Translations under genes and position numbers: made by a program
Part shown: positions 18,238-26,716 of the stretch, piece by piece
Layout: every line of letters begins with the position of its first letter
Position numbering within the stretch: position 1 is the stretch's first letter
The notes under the pieces: generated by a model
Database searches by the model: none
Seen by the model: only the letters and a program-made list of their open reading frames with translations
Told to the model about the DNA's origin: nothing
Assembly: GCF_003144315.1 (NCBI RefSeq)
Contig: NZ_MPDK01000005.1
Coordinates: forward strand, 1-64,000
Reading direction: 5' to 3'
Source of the DNA: Sulfoacidibacillus thermotolerans
GTDB lineage: Bacteria; Bacillota; Bacilli; Alicyclobacillales; SLC66
DNA length: 64,000 nt

Positions 18238-18256
18238 GAGATTGGGGGATTAAAAT

Positions 18257-18373
18257 ATGCAAAAAGCAATGTGGGTCTTCATGGCTATTCTTGTGGTGAT
18301 CGTGGGCTATTATACGTTTACTTCACCTCAATGGGCAAACATTTCTGTATTGCAGATGTTGCTGAGGGGTTAA
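18257..18373 (+). CDS. 38-residue single-pass membrane peptide, unknown function
   Basis: ATG at 18257 follows ttggggga and opens a 38-codon frame that ends in TAA sharing its last A with the thioesterase ATG (TAATG), a translational-coupling arrangement. The predicted peptide begins MQKAMWVFMAILVVIVGYYT, giving one TM helix, then a short polar tail. No family recognised. The good ribosome-binding site and stop/start overlap support a real gene. Confidence 0.5.
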   Translation: MQKAMWVFMAILVVIVGYYTFTSPQWANISVLQMLLRG

Positions 18374-18873
18374 TGATGGAAGCAAAACGAGTGAGTGAGT
18401 CACGCACTTTTATGACGGATCTTGTATTGCCACCTGATACAAATGTGCATGGCACGATTTTTGGCGGGCGTGTAATGGCATATATCGATAAGATCGCGAG
18501 TATCACGGCAATGCGTCACTGTCGACGCGCAGTTGTGACTGCATCGAGCGACAGTCTGGATTTTCTTGCTCCTATTAAAGTTGGTGAGGCAATTCAACTC
18601 GAGGCGTTTGTGACTTGGACTCACCAAACTTCTATGGAAATTTTTTGCCGCATTCAATCCGAGAACTTACTTACAGGGGAGCAGAGACTAACAGCTACTT
18701 CATATCTGACTTTTGTCGCTCTTGACGATCAGGGAAAACCTGTTGTAGTTCCGCCTGTTTTGCCTGAGACGGATGAAGAGTGGTGGCATTATAATACGGC
18801 AGCCGAGCGTCGGGAAACCCGTTTGAAACGGCGCAAAGAGCGATCCGCCGCTGCTATTTCATACGCCCACTAG
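18373..18873 (+). CDS. Acyl-CoA thioesterase, hotdog fold (YkhA/BFIT type)
   Basis: The 166-residue protein contains the single-hotdog acyl-CoA hydrolase signature (LPPDTNVHGTIFGGRVMAYIDK, with catalytic Asn and Asp positions, then ASSDSLDFLAPIKVGEAIQL). A basic C-terminal tail (RRETRLKRRKERS) follows. The start at 18373 (or the next codon, also ATG) has gagggg just upstream and overlaps the stop of the 38-codon ORF. It hydrolyses acyl-CoA, probably medium or long chain by family analogy. Confidence 0.87.
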   Translation: MMEAKRVSESRTFMTDLVLPPDTNVHGTIFGGRVMAYIDKIASITAMRHCRRAVVTASSDSLDFLAPIKVGEAIQLEAFVTWTHQTSMEIFCRIQSENLLTGEQRLTATSYLTFVALDDQGKPVVVPPVLPETDEEWWHYNTAAERRETRLKRRKERSAAAISYAH

Positions 18874-18920
18874 AATGAGTGGGCGTATGTGTTTCGTCGG
18901 TGAGGGGGCTGCAACGCATC

Positions 18921-20375
18921 ATGAAGTTGTCCGATCGTTATGAAGTGCAGACTGTCATTGCAACTTGTGCTGGGTGGAGTATTGCGCGCGGATTTGACGT
19001 GCGATTAGGCCGCCCGGTGTTAGTTGCCACACAATCTGGACGTGCTTTTGATCGTTATGCAGTAGATACGTGGCTTGCAAGGCGCGTGAGCATCTCGCAT
19101 GCTTATGTAGCGGAGTTATTTGACGCACTACCGACTGATGATGGATTTTACTGTGTATTTGAGAGTAGAAAAAATGACTTACTTGGATTCCCTGATCTCT
19201 CGCGCTATGAGCTTTTGTCCGCATGTGTAAAAATCACAGAGGCAGTTGAATGTCTTGTTCAGGCAGGAATTGCATTTGCTTTTTCAGATCAGCAAATCAT
19301 TTGGGATGGCGAATATCCGCATGTACTCGGACTTTTGTCAATCCCCTCAGAAGAGAGATCTGGGGCAGTTGAAATGCACGTGAATGCACTTAGTCAGTAT
19401 ATCGCCGATCGCTTGCAAAAACGTATAAATTTGTCAAATGATCCTGGTCGAATTCTTGAGCGTTCACCCGTATTACGTGTTGGGTTACAACGATTGCGTG
19501 GTGAAGTTGCATCCTGTACTACGTTTGCGGATCTTCGAATGATTCTTGAGGCGATGCTCATTGCAGAGCAGCGACGAAAAATGGCGTTACAGTCGAATCA
19601 AGAGCAAGCTGGCGAGGAATTTGCACGTCCAAGTCAAATCGACGAAGAGAAATTTCATAAGATGGAAACTCTTGAGTTTCAAGCTCCCACTCGCGCTCAT
19701 CACGTTGCTAAAGAGGGATTCGCTGCGGGGAAATGGGATGTTTACGCAAATAACCGTTCGCAGTTGCCCCAAAAGAGTGTGGAGAGAGAGGAAGAACATG
19801 AGGACAATGGCGTGTTGTCGCGTAATTTGCGCATGCGTACTGTGCTTATCGTAATTTTAAGCGTAATCGCTGCACTTGCGATCATTTATGGTGGGGTGCG
19901 GGCAATGCGCAATGGGATGTTTGGAGCCAATACTCCTCGCCCATCAATAGAAACCTCAGGACAGATGCCAAAGAAGGAGATAAAAGTGCTTGGATTATCA
20001 CCAAGCGCTGCTATTTCTTTGCTTACTTCACACGGAATTCACGTGGTTCGGGTCGAGGCTGTAAAGCTAATGAGTGGCGAGATTGCAGATACGGTAGTTG
20101 GTTCGCAGCCAGCGCTGCAAAGCGTCGCATCCCCTGTACGTCAAGTGACTTTACAAGTCGCGATTCCAAGTGGATATAAACTTGTGCCTAATCTTTTGAC
20201 ACGCACTTTGCAAGAAGCGCAGCAACAGCTTTTGGCTGATCACTTTCCCTATTCCTATGTCATTCAAAATGATCCAGGGGCAGTATCTGGTGAGGTGATT
20301 AAGCAAAATCCAATGCCGTTTACGATGCAGCTTGAGCAATCAAATGTCACTTTCATCGTTGCGCAAAATTCGTAA
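18921..20375 (+). CDS. Kinase-like (apparently catalytically dead) membrane protein with two extracellular PASTA domains
   Basis: The 484-residue protein begins like PrkC/PknB (KLSDRYEV, then GFDVRLGRPVLVA) but lacks the Gly-rich loop, the VAIK lysine, HRD and DFG motifs. The kinase-like part (about 1-230) is followed by a charged linker, one TM segment (about 305-328) and two PASTA repeats (about 352-415 and 416-484; the second has VPNLLTRTLQEAQQQL). PASTA domains bind muropeptides or beta-lactam-like ligands in related receptors. The ATG at 18921 corresponds to the usual start; an in-frame upstream start at 18879 adds unrelated residues. It probably acts as a non-catalytic wall sensor or scaffold; this is inferred. 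Confidence 0.72.
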   Translation: MKLSDRYEVQTVIATCAGWSIARGFDVRLGRPVLVATQSGRAFDRYAVDTWLARRVSISHAYVAELFDALPTDDGFYCVFESRKNDLLGFPDLSRYELLSACVKITEAVECLVQAGIAFAFSDQQIIWDGEYPHVLGLLSIPSEERSGAVEMHVNALSQYIADRLQKRINLSNDPGRILERSPVLRVGLQRLRGEVASCTTFADLRMILEAMLIAEQRRKMALQSNQEQAGEEFARPSQIDEEKFHKMETLEFQAPTRAHHVAKEGFAAGKWDVYANNRSQLPQKSVEREEEHEDNGVLSRNLRMRTVLIVILSVIAALAIIYGGVRAMRNGMFGANTPRPSIETSGQMPKKEIKVLGLSPSAAISLLTSHGIHVVRVEAVKLMSGEIADTVVGSQPALQSVASPVRQVTLQVAIPSGYKLVPNLLTRTLQEAQQQLLADHFPYSYVIQNDPGAVSGEVIKQNPMPFTMQLEQSNVTFIVAQNS

Positions 20376-20451
20376 ACAAGAAAACTATGATTCTATCATT
20401 GACAGACTTCCTCCGGCATCGACATAATAGGTGCTGGAGGGGAAAACACGC

Positions 20452-22746
20452 ATGGTTCGACAGCACTCGACGATCTTAGCCTTGTTTCTTACAGGTGTCA
20501 TGGCAATTGGTGTGCCAGTAAGCGCCAAGGCGAATGTGATATCTGCGCAGAATGTTCCGATTTGGCACATTTCATCACATGGAGATTTTGCGCAAAGTAG
20601 AGATGGAAATCCCTCTATAAGCGATGTCGCTTACATTGTGACCTATTCGTCTGGGGGAACTCGTAAACAGCAGACTTTTACAACACTTAACCAAGCAAAA
20701 GCTTTTGCCTCAGGGGTTACGGATGCAGTCGTCGTGGATGGGAAATTCGGATCTGTAGTATATTCGAATATTCGCCGTCCTTATGCTGTGGTACCGCAAC
20801 AATCTGTATTTTCTGCAGGATCGTTTCTAAAATCCTCTACATACTCTTCGATTCAGGCGGCTATTGCTGCCGCAAAAAATATTCCCGGACAGGTTGTATT
20901 CAATCGCATAAGTCGTGCAGTGGTTTGGAGTGATGGGAACAACTACGAAGTGATTGGGCAGGGAGCCACCACTTCGTATCAAACGCTTGAGGCAGCTATG
21001 ACAGCTGCACGGGGCATGCAGTCTGCTGCAGTGGTTAGTATCGATACACAGCAAACGCTGTGGAAGGCAGCTTATCGCGTATTGATCGATCAACAGTTTG
21101 CAGAGTCATTTTCCAGTTTTGCAAATGCGAAAGCGTATGCGACGCAAAATCCGCAAAGTGAAGTCATTGACATCGCAAATGGACAGGATGTTTGGGACAA
21201 TATACCGCGCTTTAATGTCTATCAAAATGGCGTCTTGCTCAAGCAGTTTAGCAAGAAAAGCGATGCGCTTGCTTTTGCCAAAGGATTAAATAATGTCACG
21301 GTAGAAGAGATTGCGACGCAAACTGTGATTTACACAAATGTTCCTGCGTATGCCGTTGAAGTGGGCAATAAAACGATCCAATCTTTCGTGGATGAAGCGT
21401 CTGCAATCGCACTGGCTAAAACATTACCGGGTTCCGTTGTAGTACAATTGAGTACCAATCATATCGTTTGGACGTCAGCTGCAACGTACGGAGTTTATCA
21501 ATATCTCCAATTAGTGCGCTCATTTAACAATGAGGCTGATGCAATTGCTTATGCACAAACTCTGCAAGATGTGCAGGTCATCGACAGCGCGAATAATCAA
21601 ATTGTCTATTCGAATTATCCTACAGATGTAAAATCTCCTTATGGTGATACATTTACCGTACAAAATGGAATGGTTGTGGATAACTGGGGATCTATAAGCA
21701 TCCCTCTGGCACCGGCGCCTTCCTTTATGACACCAGGTCAGACGTACGTATCCAATGATTACGATCATTGGTATGAAGTTCTTCCCACTGGCGATGTGTA
21801 TGTCGGACAATGGGAAAATCCTTATCAAACGATGAATTTAGAGACACAGTCGACACTTACTGCTGCACAAATTAATAATTTTATCGCGCAAAACGCAGCT
21901 CCCAATAGTGTTTTGCAAAATACCGGACAGTATTTTATTGAAGCGCAAAATACATACGGAGTAAATGCACAATATTTAGTTGCGCATGCGATCATTGAAT
22001 CTGCTTGGGGAACTTCTTATTTTGCCATGAATCGGGATAATTTGTTTGGTTACATGGCGTATACAAACAATCCAGATGCAGCAGCAACATTTCGTTCTAT
22101 TGAATATGACATCAATTTTCAGGCGTGGTTTGTGCGCAATTCTTATCTGAATGCAAACGGCGCATTTTTTAATGGTCCTAATTTAGACGGAATGAATGTC
22201 GATTATGCGACAGATCCGTATTGGGCAAATAGTATTGCGCGGATCATGTCAGAGATTCAACCTTATAGTTCAAGTATTGGGGATCAGTCGCTTTTAGGAG
22301 AACAGGCAACGCGAAAAGTTTTTCCTTATCCTAAAGGTGCGATGGGACAAGCCACTTCTGACCTGACTGTTTATTCTGCACCAGATGATGCTACGACGGC
22401 GCAACCAACCGTACTAGGTACAATTCCTAGCGGAACTGATTTTCCTGTGTTAGGCGATTCGCCAGGGTGGGATCAAGTGCAATTGCCAAATGGACAGGTG
22501 GGATTTGTGAATTGGAATGGTGTTAGTTTGCAAAATGTTATGGAGGTAGTCGGGATTGATTATGGAAGTTTCTTGGCGGTCAACTCTGTAGATAATCCGA
22601 CAACGACAGCTGATACAATCGATAAATTAACGAACGGTGTTTATGTTGTTTTAATCCAGTCTTCGTCTGACGGCTGGGATGAGATCATGGATGGCAATGG
22701 AATCGAAGGTTGGGTCAGTGCAAAGTATGTTCAGGTTATTCATTGA
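20452..22746 (+). CDS. Secreted glucosaminidase (peptidoglycan hydrolase) with N-terminal tandem repeats and C-terminal SH3-like domains
   Basis: The 764-residue protein has a signal peptide (hydrophobic ILALFLTGVMAIGV, cleavage likely after SAKA). Residues about 55-390 form seven divergent repeats of about 46 residues, each with a Y-x-V strand, an F/A-rich helix (A.A.AK) and a closing V[VI]W/Y. A glucosaminidase domain follows (about 470-615), with catalytic Glu516 in HAIIESAWGTS and downstream NLFGYMAY. Two SH3b-like modules end the protein. It should cleave N-acetylglucosaminyl bonds in peptidoglycan. The ATG at 20452 follows ggagggg at about ten bases. It is directly downstream of the PASTA protein. 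Confidence 0.85.
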   Translation: MVRQHSTILALFLTGVMAIGVPVSAKANVISAQNVPIWHISSHGDFAQSRDGNPSISDVAYIVTYSSGGTRKQQTFTTLNQAKAFASGVTDAVVVDGKFGSVVYSNIRRPYAVVPQQSVFSAGSFLKSSTYSSIQAAIAAAKNIPGQVVFNRISRAVVWSDGNNYEVIGQGATTSYQTLEAAMTAARGMQSAAVVSIDTQQTLWKAAYRVLIDQQFAESFSSFANAKAYATQNPQSEVIDIANGQDVWDNIPRFNVYQNGVLLKQFSKKSDALAFAKGLNNVTVEEIATQTVIYTNVPAYAVEVGNKTIQSFVDEASAIALAKTLPGSVVVQLSTNHIVWTSAATYGVYQYLQLVRSFNNEADAIAYAQTLQDVQVIDSANNQIVYSNYPTDVKSPYGDTFTVQNGMVVDNWGSISIPLAPAPSFMTPGQTYVSNDYDHWYEVLPTGDVYVGQWENPYQTMNLETQSTLTAAQINNFIAQNAAPNSVLQNTGQYFIEAQNTYGVNAQYLVAHAIIESAWGTSYFAMNRDNLFGYMAYTNNPDAAATFRSIEYDINFQAWFVRNSYLNANGAFFNGPNLDGMNVDYATDPYWANSIARIMSEIQPYSSSIGDQSLLGEQATRKVFPYPKGAMGQATSDLTVYSAPDDATTAQPTVLGTIPSGTDFPVLGDSPGWDQVQLPNGQVGFVNWNGVSLQNVMEVVGIDYGSFLAVNSVDNPTTTADTIDKLTNGVYVVLIQSSSDGWDEIMDGNGIEGWVSAKYVQVIH
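20570..21640 (+). repeat. Seven tandem divergent protein repeats of about 46 residues
   Basis: Within the glucosaminidase gene, seven units share the pattern Y-x-V, a 10-15 residue variable turn, F-x-S/N-x-x-x-A-x-A-x-A, then V-x-x-x-x-x-x-x-V-W/Y. Examples of the closing strand are AVVWSDG, TLWKA, DVWDNI, VIYTNV, IVWTSA and IVYSNY. They are diverged at the DNA level, so they are old. They resemble SPOR-like or wall-binding repeats in spacing, but I cannot assign a family. Confidence 0.65.
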
Positions 22747-22754
22747 GCATGTGA

Positions 22755-22824
22755 TATAATATGGCGTGTCCGAAAACGCACAGGCAATTTTTTTTACAAC
22801 ATTTGTCGTTTTCGGATCGCCTGT
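22755..22824 (+). promoter_or_regulatory. Extended -10 promoter followed by interleaved inverted repeats (possible pseudoknot leader)
   Basis: TATAAT (22755-22760), preceded by TGA, is an extended -10. The predicted RNA would start near 22767 with TCCGAAAACG (22769-22778), complementary to CGTTTTCGGA (22807-22816), while ACAGGC (22780-22785) is complementary to GCCTGT (22819-22824). The order A-B-A'-B' is that of an H-type pseudoknot. The loop holds eight consecutive T. About 115 bases then remain before the TTG start of the next gene. Function unknown. Confidence 0.4.
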
Positions 22825-22940
22825 TCTATTTTAAGGTGAAATAAAGGTGACTTCATTTGAAAAAGGCGCTTGTCCTCTATACGTGAAAGTGACTGATTTC
22901 AGATGTAGCACGCATTTGAAATGATCTGGGGTGAAACCAT

Positions 22941-24161
22941 TTGGGGGAAAGTGTTTTGCCGCTGCGGCTGAAATGGCCGCTTTACCTCTTAGCGGCCTTT
23001 CCGGTAGCTGACTATTTCTTGCATATTTATCCTTGGGGCATCATCGGTGCCGCATGGGACAAATTGGTCTTTATTTTGCTCGCTTTTTACGCGATTCGCG
23101 CGCGCATGGCGGGCGTGCAAAGAAAGTTTTATCCGACACAGCGCTATATTATCTTTATCGCTGTGCTGGGACTCGCATATATGCTGATGGATGTAGGCTA
23201 TTTGACAGTCGCTTTTGCTGGTTGGCGAGTTGACTTTCTTTATATGTTATTCGCATTAGTTCTTCCGTATGTCGTTGAGAAGGAAGATATTGTGCCACTT
23301 TTGAAATTCATGGTGCTCATTGGATTCTTGATGGCGATTCACGGAGTTTATGAGTATATTATGCGGGCACCGATCCCAAGTGCTTGGATAAATTTAGGTG
23401 AGCATGTTCGTACGCGCGTTTACTCACTTTTTGGTAGCCCAAATATCTTTGGTTCCTATATGGCGTTTATTGCGCCAAATGCTATGGGATTAGCTCTATA
23501 CGAAAAAAAGCGCGGTCCGCGTTTGTTTTACGGAGCAGCCGCAATCGTAAGTATGATGACGCTTGTCTTTACCTTTACACGGGGTGCATGGGTTGCCTTT
23601 TTTGTTGGCGCGCTGGTCTTCACATGGTTGCTTGACAAGCGTTTGACCATTATCGCAATCGTCTTGACGGTGCTTGCGATCTTTTTTGTGCCACCTATTC
23701 ATGCGCGTATGGATCAATTTCTGTCGCCTGTGTATTGGGTTAAAACAGAGCAAAGTGGACGCATCGCGCGCTGGGGGCATGCTTACGATCAAATGTTAAA
23801 AAACCCGCTATTTGGCGCTGGACTTGGCCGCTATGGAGGCGCTGTTGCTTCCAAATATTTCGGGATTATCTATGTTGATAATTACTATGCGAAGACCTTG
23901 GCTGAAACTGGCCTGATCGGCATTCTCGCTTTTTTTGGCCTCCTATTCGTTTATTTACGAGATGTTTGGCGGGTTCTTAAACGGACGGCGGATACGAGGA
24001 TGAAATATTTGTTTATTGGGGTGTTTAGTTCGCTCGTGGTGTTGGTGTCCCATAATGCGGTTGAAAATATTTTTGAGGTACCCTCTATGAACTTCTTGTT
24101 TTGGATGGTTGGCACGCTAGTGCTAATCTATGGGGCGGAAGGGGAGATGAATCGTGACTGA
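22941..24161 (+). CDS. O-antigen ligase/polymerase-like (Wzy/WaaL) membrane protein
   Basis: The 406-residue protein has about ten to eleven TM segments and a large periplasmic-type loop. FGSPNIFGSYMA, FTFTRGAWVAFFVGAL and NPLFGAGLGRYGG are typical of the Wzy_C/O-antigen ligase family, whose members transfer or polymerise lipid-linked glycans. The start is TTG at 22941 with tggggtg upstream. It overlaps the next gene by eight bases. In a monoderm this would act in wall glycopolymer or exopolysaccharide assembly, but no glycosyltransferases are nearby. Confidence 0.82.
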   Translation: MGESVLPLRLKWPLYLLAAFPVADYFLHIYPWGIIGAAWDKLVFILLAFYAIRARMAGVQRKFYPTQRYIIFIAVLGLAYMLMDVGYLTVAFAGWRVDFLYMLFALVLPYVVEKEDIVPLLKFMVLIGFLMAIHGVYEYIMRAPIPSAWINLGEHVRTRVYSLFGSPNIFGSYMAFIAPNAMGLALYEKKRGPRLFYGAAAIVSMMTLVFTFTRGAWVAFFVGALVFTWLLDKRLTIIAIVLTVLAIFFVPPIHARMDQFLSPVYWVKTEQSGRIARWGHAYDQMLKNPLFGAGLGRYGGAVASKYFGIIYVDNYYAKTLAETGLIGILAFFGLLFVYLRDVWRVLKRTADTRMKYLFIGVFSSLVVLVSHNAVENIFEVPSMNFLFWMVGTLVLIYGAEGEMNRD

Positions 24162-25821
24162 ATCGACGTGGCGACGTTGGCTTTCTGTTCCGTTTCTGAT
24201 CCTTTATGCGCTTTGGGTGATGGTTTTTTATCAGTTGGTTTTTACGGCTTGGACTTTGCAATACTCTTACTTTGGCATTTTATTGGTGATTGCGGCGAGT
24301 TTGCTTTTTATGTATGCGTTCCCGCTGCGTGATCGCAGGCTCGTGGTAAGGCTCACTTTGTTTTGCTTGATGGCCAGTATAGGAATCGCAAGTTTTGCTG
24401 GTGAATCATTGATTTGGCGGATTATTGATTTTATTGTCTTTGTTGGACTTGCGTTGACTCTTGGTCGAGTTCTCGTTGGTGTGAGAACACTGCGCCTGTT
24501 TTTTATTATTGTCGCGCTTACAATTGTTCAGATTTTTATTCCGCTGCATGATCTGCGCAACCTAGCTTTTTTTAATGTGCGGTATATCGGGCATTTGGCG
24601 AGCCCTGATCCGCAGGTTCCGAGTTTACCTGTAGCTGCTGTCTCAGATCCAGTCCGTCCAGGGATGCAGGAAATTGTTACTTTGCGCGGGCATCGTCCAA
24701 TTAAGGACGAAGCGCAAGACTTAGTTCATTTGATGAACCAGAATCCTCAAGCGGGAACTACGATTGAATCTGCAATTCAGGAGTTACAGCACTCGTATGA
24801 CGTTGTTGCGATTCGCCCTGGTCGTTTGCGCTTCATCACACATTATGCGACGCAACGCGAATTGAGCCAGTTGCCATTTTGGTCGTTAGGGTTGATGGAC
24901 TTTCCATTTACAACGTCGCATTTTCTCAATTTGCAAGATCGAACGCGTATGTATGTCTCCCTTTCAGCTGATCCAGGAACCCTTTTATCAATGTTGTTAA
25001 GTCCCGGAACTGTTGCACAATCCATGGCTGATTTGAGCTTGAAAACAGCGAGTACGGAAGCTCAAAACTGGAAACAGGTAACCGGTCATCAAATCGACGT
25101 GACCGATGGGCTTTCCTTGCAAGGAGGATATTTAACAGGGACCTACCAAGGGTTACCTGTGCACGTTCGCACGCGTGGCGTCGCAATTTTAGGTGTTTAT
25201 CACCTATTGCCGCAAAACGTCGATGCAAATCCGCAAGTAGTTGTTGAAGGCAACAACGTGATACAAGTGCTTTCTCTGCCGCCAGAAAGGCCGCATGTGA
25301 TTGCGACCTTAAAAGGCTCCTATCTTCATCCTTTGACGACTGACGTGGTCTTTGCGGATCTCACTGGCAAACATCGCGATGCATTATTAGTTAACACAGT
25401 GCCAGCGCAAATTTTTCAGTTGACCAGTGCTGGAGAGTGGCAACGATTATGGGTGAGTGGGCGCGATTCATTTCGCTTTGAGACCGTCTTTCCACGCAAA
25501 GGGGGGGATTTGTTGATTGCAAATGCTCCGAGTTTGATCAACACTTCTCCTACCCGCTATTTAGGTGGTTACATCTATCATAATGGGCAATTGCAGCGTG
25601 TCTTTCGCGTGTACTATCCTAACTATGTCGATTTACAAACGGTACATGTCACTTCTGCTACACGGCCTGAATTGTTGACTTCTGTTTTCGCACATCAAGA
25701 AATCGTCTTGCTAGGTTTACAAAGAGTGCCTTGGTTATGGCTCATAGAAGCTGGTTATGTGTTAGCTATTGCCGTAGGTCTCGCCCGTCGCCTGCAATTG
25801 CGAAGGAGGGTTCTGCGATGA
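24154..25821 (+). CDS. Unknown membrane protein with a large extracellular domain
   Basis: The 555-residue protein is not recognised. Residues 1-150 contain about five hydrophobic segments. About 155-525 is a soluble region, probably outside the cell, rich in beta-forming segments (for example a VVFADLTGKHRDALLVNTVP stretch resembling an FG-GAP/VCBS-like strand pair). One TM helix (about 530-548) and a basic tail end it. The GTG start lies inside the previous gene, and its stop overlaps the lipoprotein ATG, so all three genes form one translationally coupled unit. Confidence 0.7.
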   Translation: MTESTWRRWLSVPFLILYALWVMVFYQLVFTAWTLQYSYFGILLVIAASLLFMYAFPLRDRRLVVRLTLFCLMASIGIASFAGESLIWRIIDFIVFVGLALTLGRVLVGVRTLRLFFIIVALTIVQIFIPLHDLRNLAFFNVRYIGHLASPDPQVPSLPVAAVSDPVRPGMQEIVTLRGHRPIKDEAQDLVHLMNQNPQAGTTIESAIQELQHSYDVVAIRPGRLRFITHYATQRELSQLPFWSLGLMDFPFTTSHFLNLQDRTRMYVSLSADPGTLLSMLLSPGTVAQSMADLSLKTASTEAQNWKQVTGHQIDVTDGLSLQGGYLTGTYQGLPVHVRTRGVAILGVYHLLPQNVDANPQVVVEGNNVIQVLSLPPERPHVIATLKGSYLHPLTTDVVFADLTGKHRDALLVNTVPAQIFQLTSAGEWQRLWVSGRDSFRFETVFPRKGGDLLIANAPSLINTSPTRYLGGYIYHNGQLQRVFRVYYPNYVDLQTVHVTSATRPELLTSVFAHQEIVLLGLQRVPWLWLIEAGYVLAIAVGLARRLQLRRRVLR

Positions 25822-26570
25822 AAAAGAAGCGGATGATGTGGTTATCCGTACTTGCATCTGCGATGCTGTTAACGGGGTGCAACCTCGTCTCTGACCCTGC
25901 GCTTTATAATCAGGAAACGGTGCAGCGGTCAGTGACTCCAGATGGCTTGAATCAGGTTTCTACAGCCCTTTCGAGTATGGCGGATGTAAAATCCTATGAA
26001 TTGAAAGCTTCCATGCAGGCGCATACAGGACGTTTCGTTCAAACTGTGCAATTTTATGGGTCGGTAAAGTTGCCAAGTGAGGTGTCGATGGATGAGACGA
26101 TTGGTGGAGCAAACTACCTGATTTATCAAGATGGGTCATTTGCCTATGAAAAAGATGGAAATCGGTGGTCGCCCATGCAACCACTCACTGCTCTCACGCC
26201 GTGGCAGTCTCTTTCCAGCTTATTAAGTGTAAGTCCGCCTAAAGTGGTTTATCAATTACCGCAACAAACGGTCGTTTCGTGGTTGTGTGACGTATATCAA
26301 TTTAAGACTGTTGCGAGTGGGACACTGCTTGGTGGAATGGGAGCAACATCGAATATGAACCAACGTACAGTTCCGCGCGAAGCGCTATATACAGTTTGGG
26401 TCGATACGACGGATGGTAAATTACGCCAGATTGAAGTGCAATCAACCGTTGGTGTTCCAGGTCTTGGGACGACAGCGTTTGATGCAAAAGAATTATTTTT
26501 TGGGTTTAATAATCCTAAATTAAAGTTTAAAATTCCAACTGATTTATTGTCCCAAATTGAAAGACCATAG
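25818..26570 (+). CDS. Lipoprotein with LolA/LppX-like fold prediction
   Basis: The 250-residue product begins with a lipoprotein signal (MKKKRMM, hydrophobic core, lipobox LLTGC with Cys21). The mature part has alternating strand pattern segments (VKSYELKASMQAHTG, FYGSVKLPSEVSM, YTVWVDTTDGKLRQIEVQ) like the half-barrel lipoproteins LppX/LprG/LolA and DUF6612-type proteins. The ATG overlaps the preceding stop (ATGA) and AAGGAGGG lies eight bases upstream. It may carry or sense a lipid-linked glycan intermediate; this is inferred. Confidence 0.7.
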   Translation: MKKKRMMWLSVLASAMLLTGCNLVSDPALYNQETVQRSVTPDGLNQVSTALSSMADVKSYELKASMQAHTGRFVQTVQFYGSVKLPSEVSMDETIGGANYLIYQDGSFAYEKDGNRWSPMQPLTALTPWQSLSSLLSVSPPKVVYQLPQQTVVSWLCDVYQFKTVASGTLLGGMGATSNMNQRTVPREALYTVWVDTTDGKLRQIEVQSTVGVPGLGTTAFDAKELFFGFNNPKLKFKIPTDLLSQIERP

Positions 26571-26619
26571 GGTGCAAATTCGCTCGGAGGATTCTGTTGG
26601 GGCATAAACGTTTGCTAAG

Positions 26620-26649
26620 TTGGCATTTCAGAAATCAATGTGGTACAAT
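26620..26649 (+). promoter_or_regulatory. SigA promoter of rplS with extended -10
   Basis: TTGGCA (26620-26625), an 18-base spacer and TACAAT (26644-26649) preceded by TGG form a good SigA promoter. The roughly 60-base leader that follows ends in a strong gggaggagg site. Firmicute rplS genes often carry a structured L19-binding leader, and this one could be such an element, but I cannot confirm its fold. Confidence 0.65.
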
Positions 26650-26716
26650 GGCGACTGGTATCAGGGTGGTCCGCTGCTGCAATCGAGCATGAACACCTGT
26701 CGGGAGGAGGGGTTTT

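Noticed and set aside
22857-22886. Ten-codon TTG ORF with aaaggtg upstream, resembling a leader peptide before the Wzy-like gene
   Set aside because: Too short to distinguish from chance; no runs of a regulatory codon and no attenuator after it.
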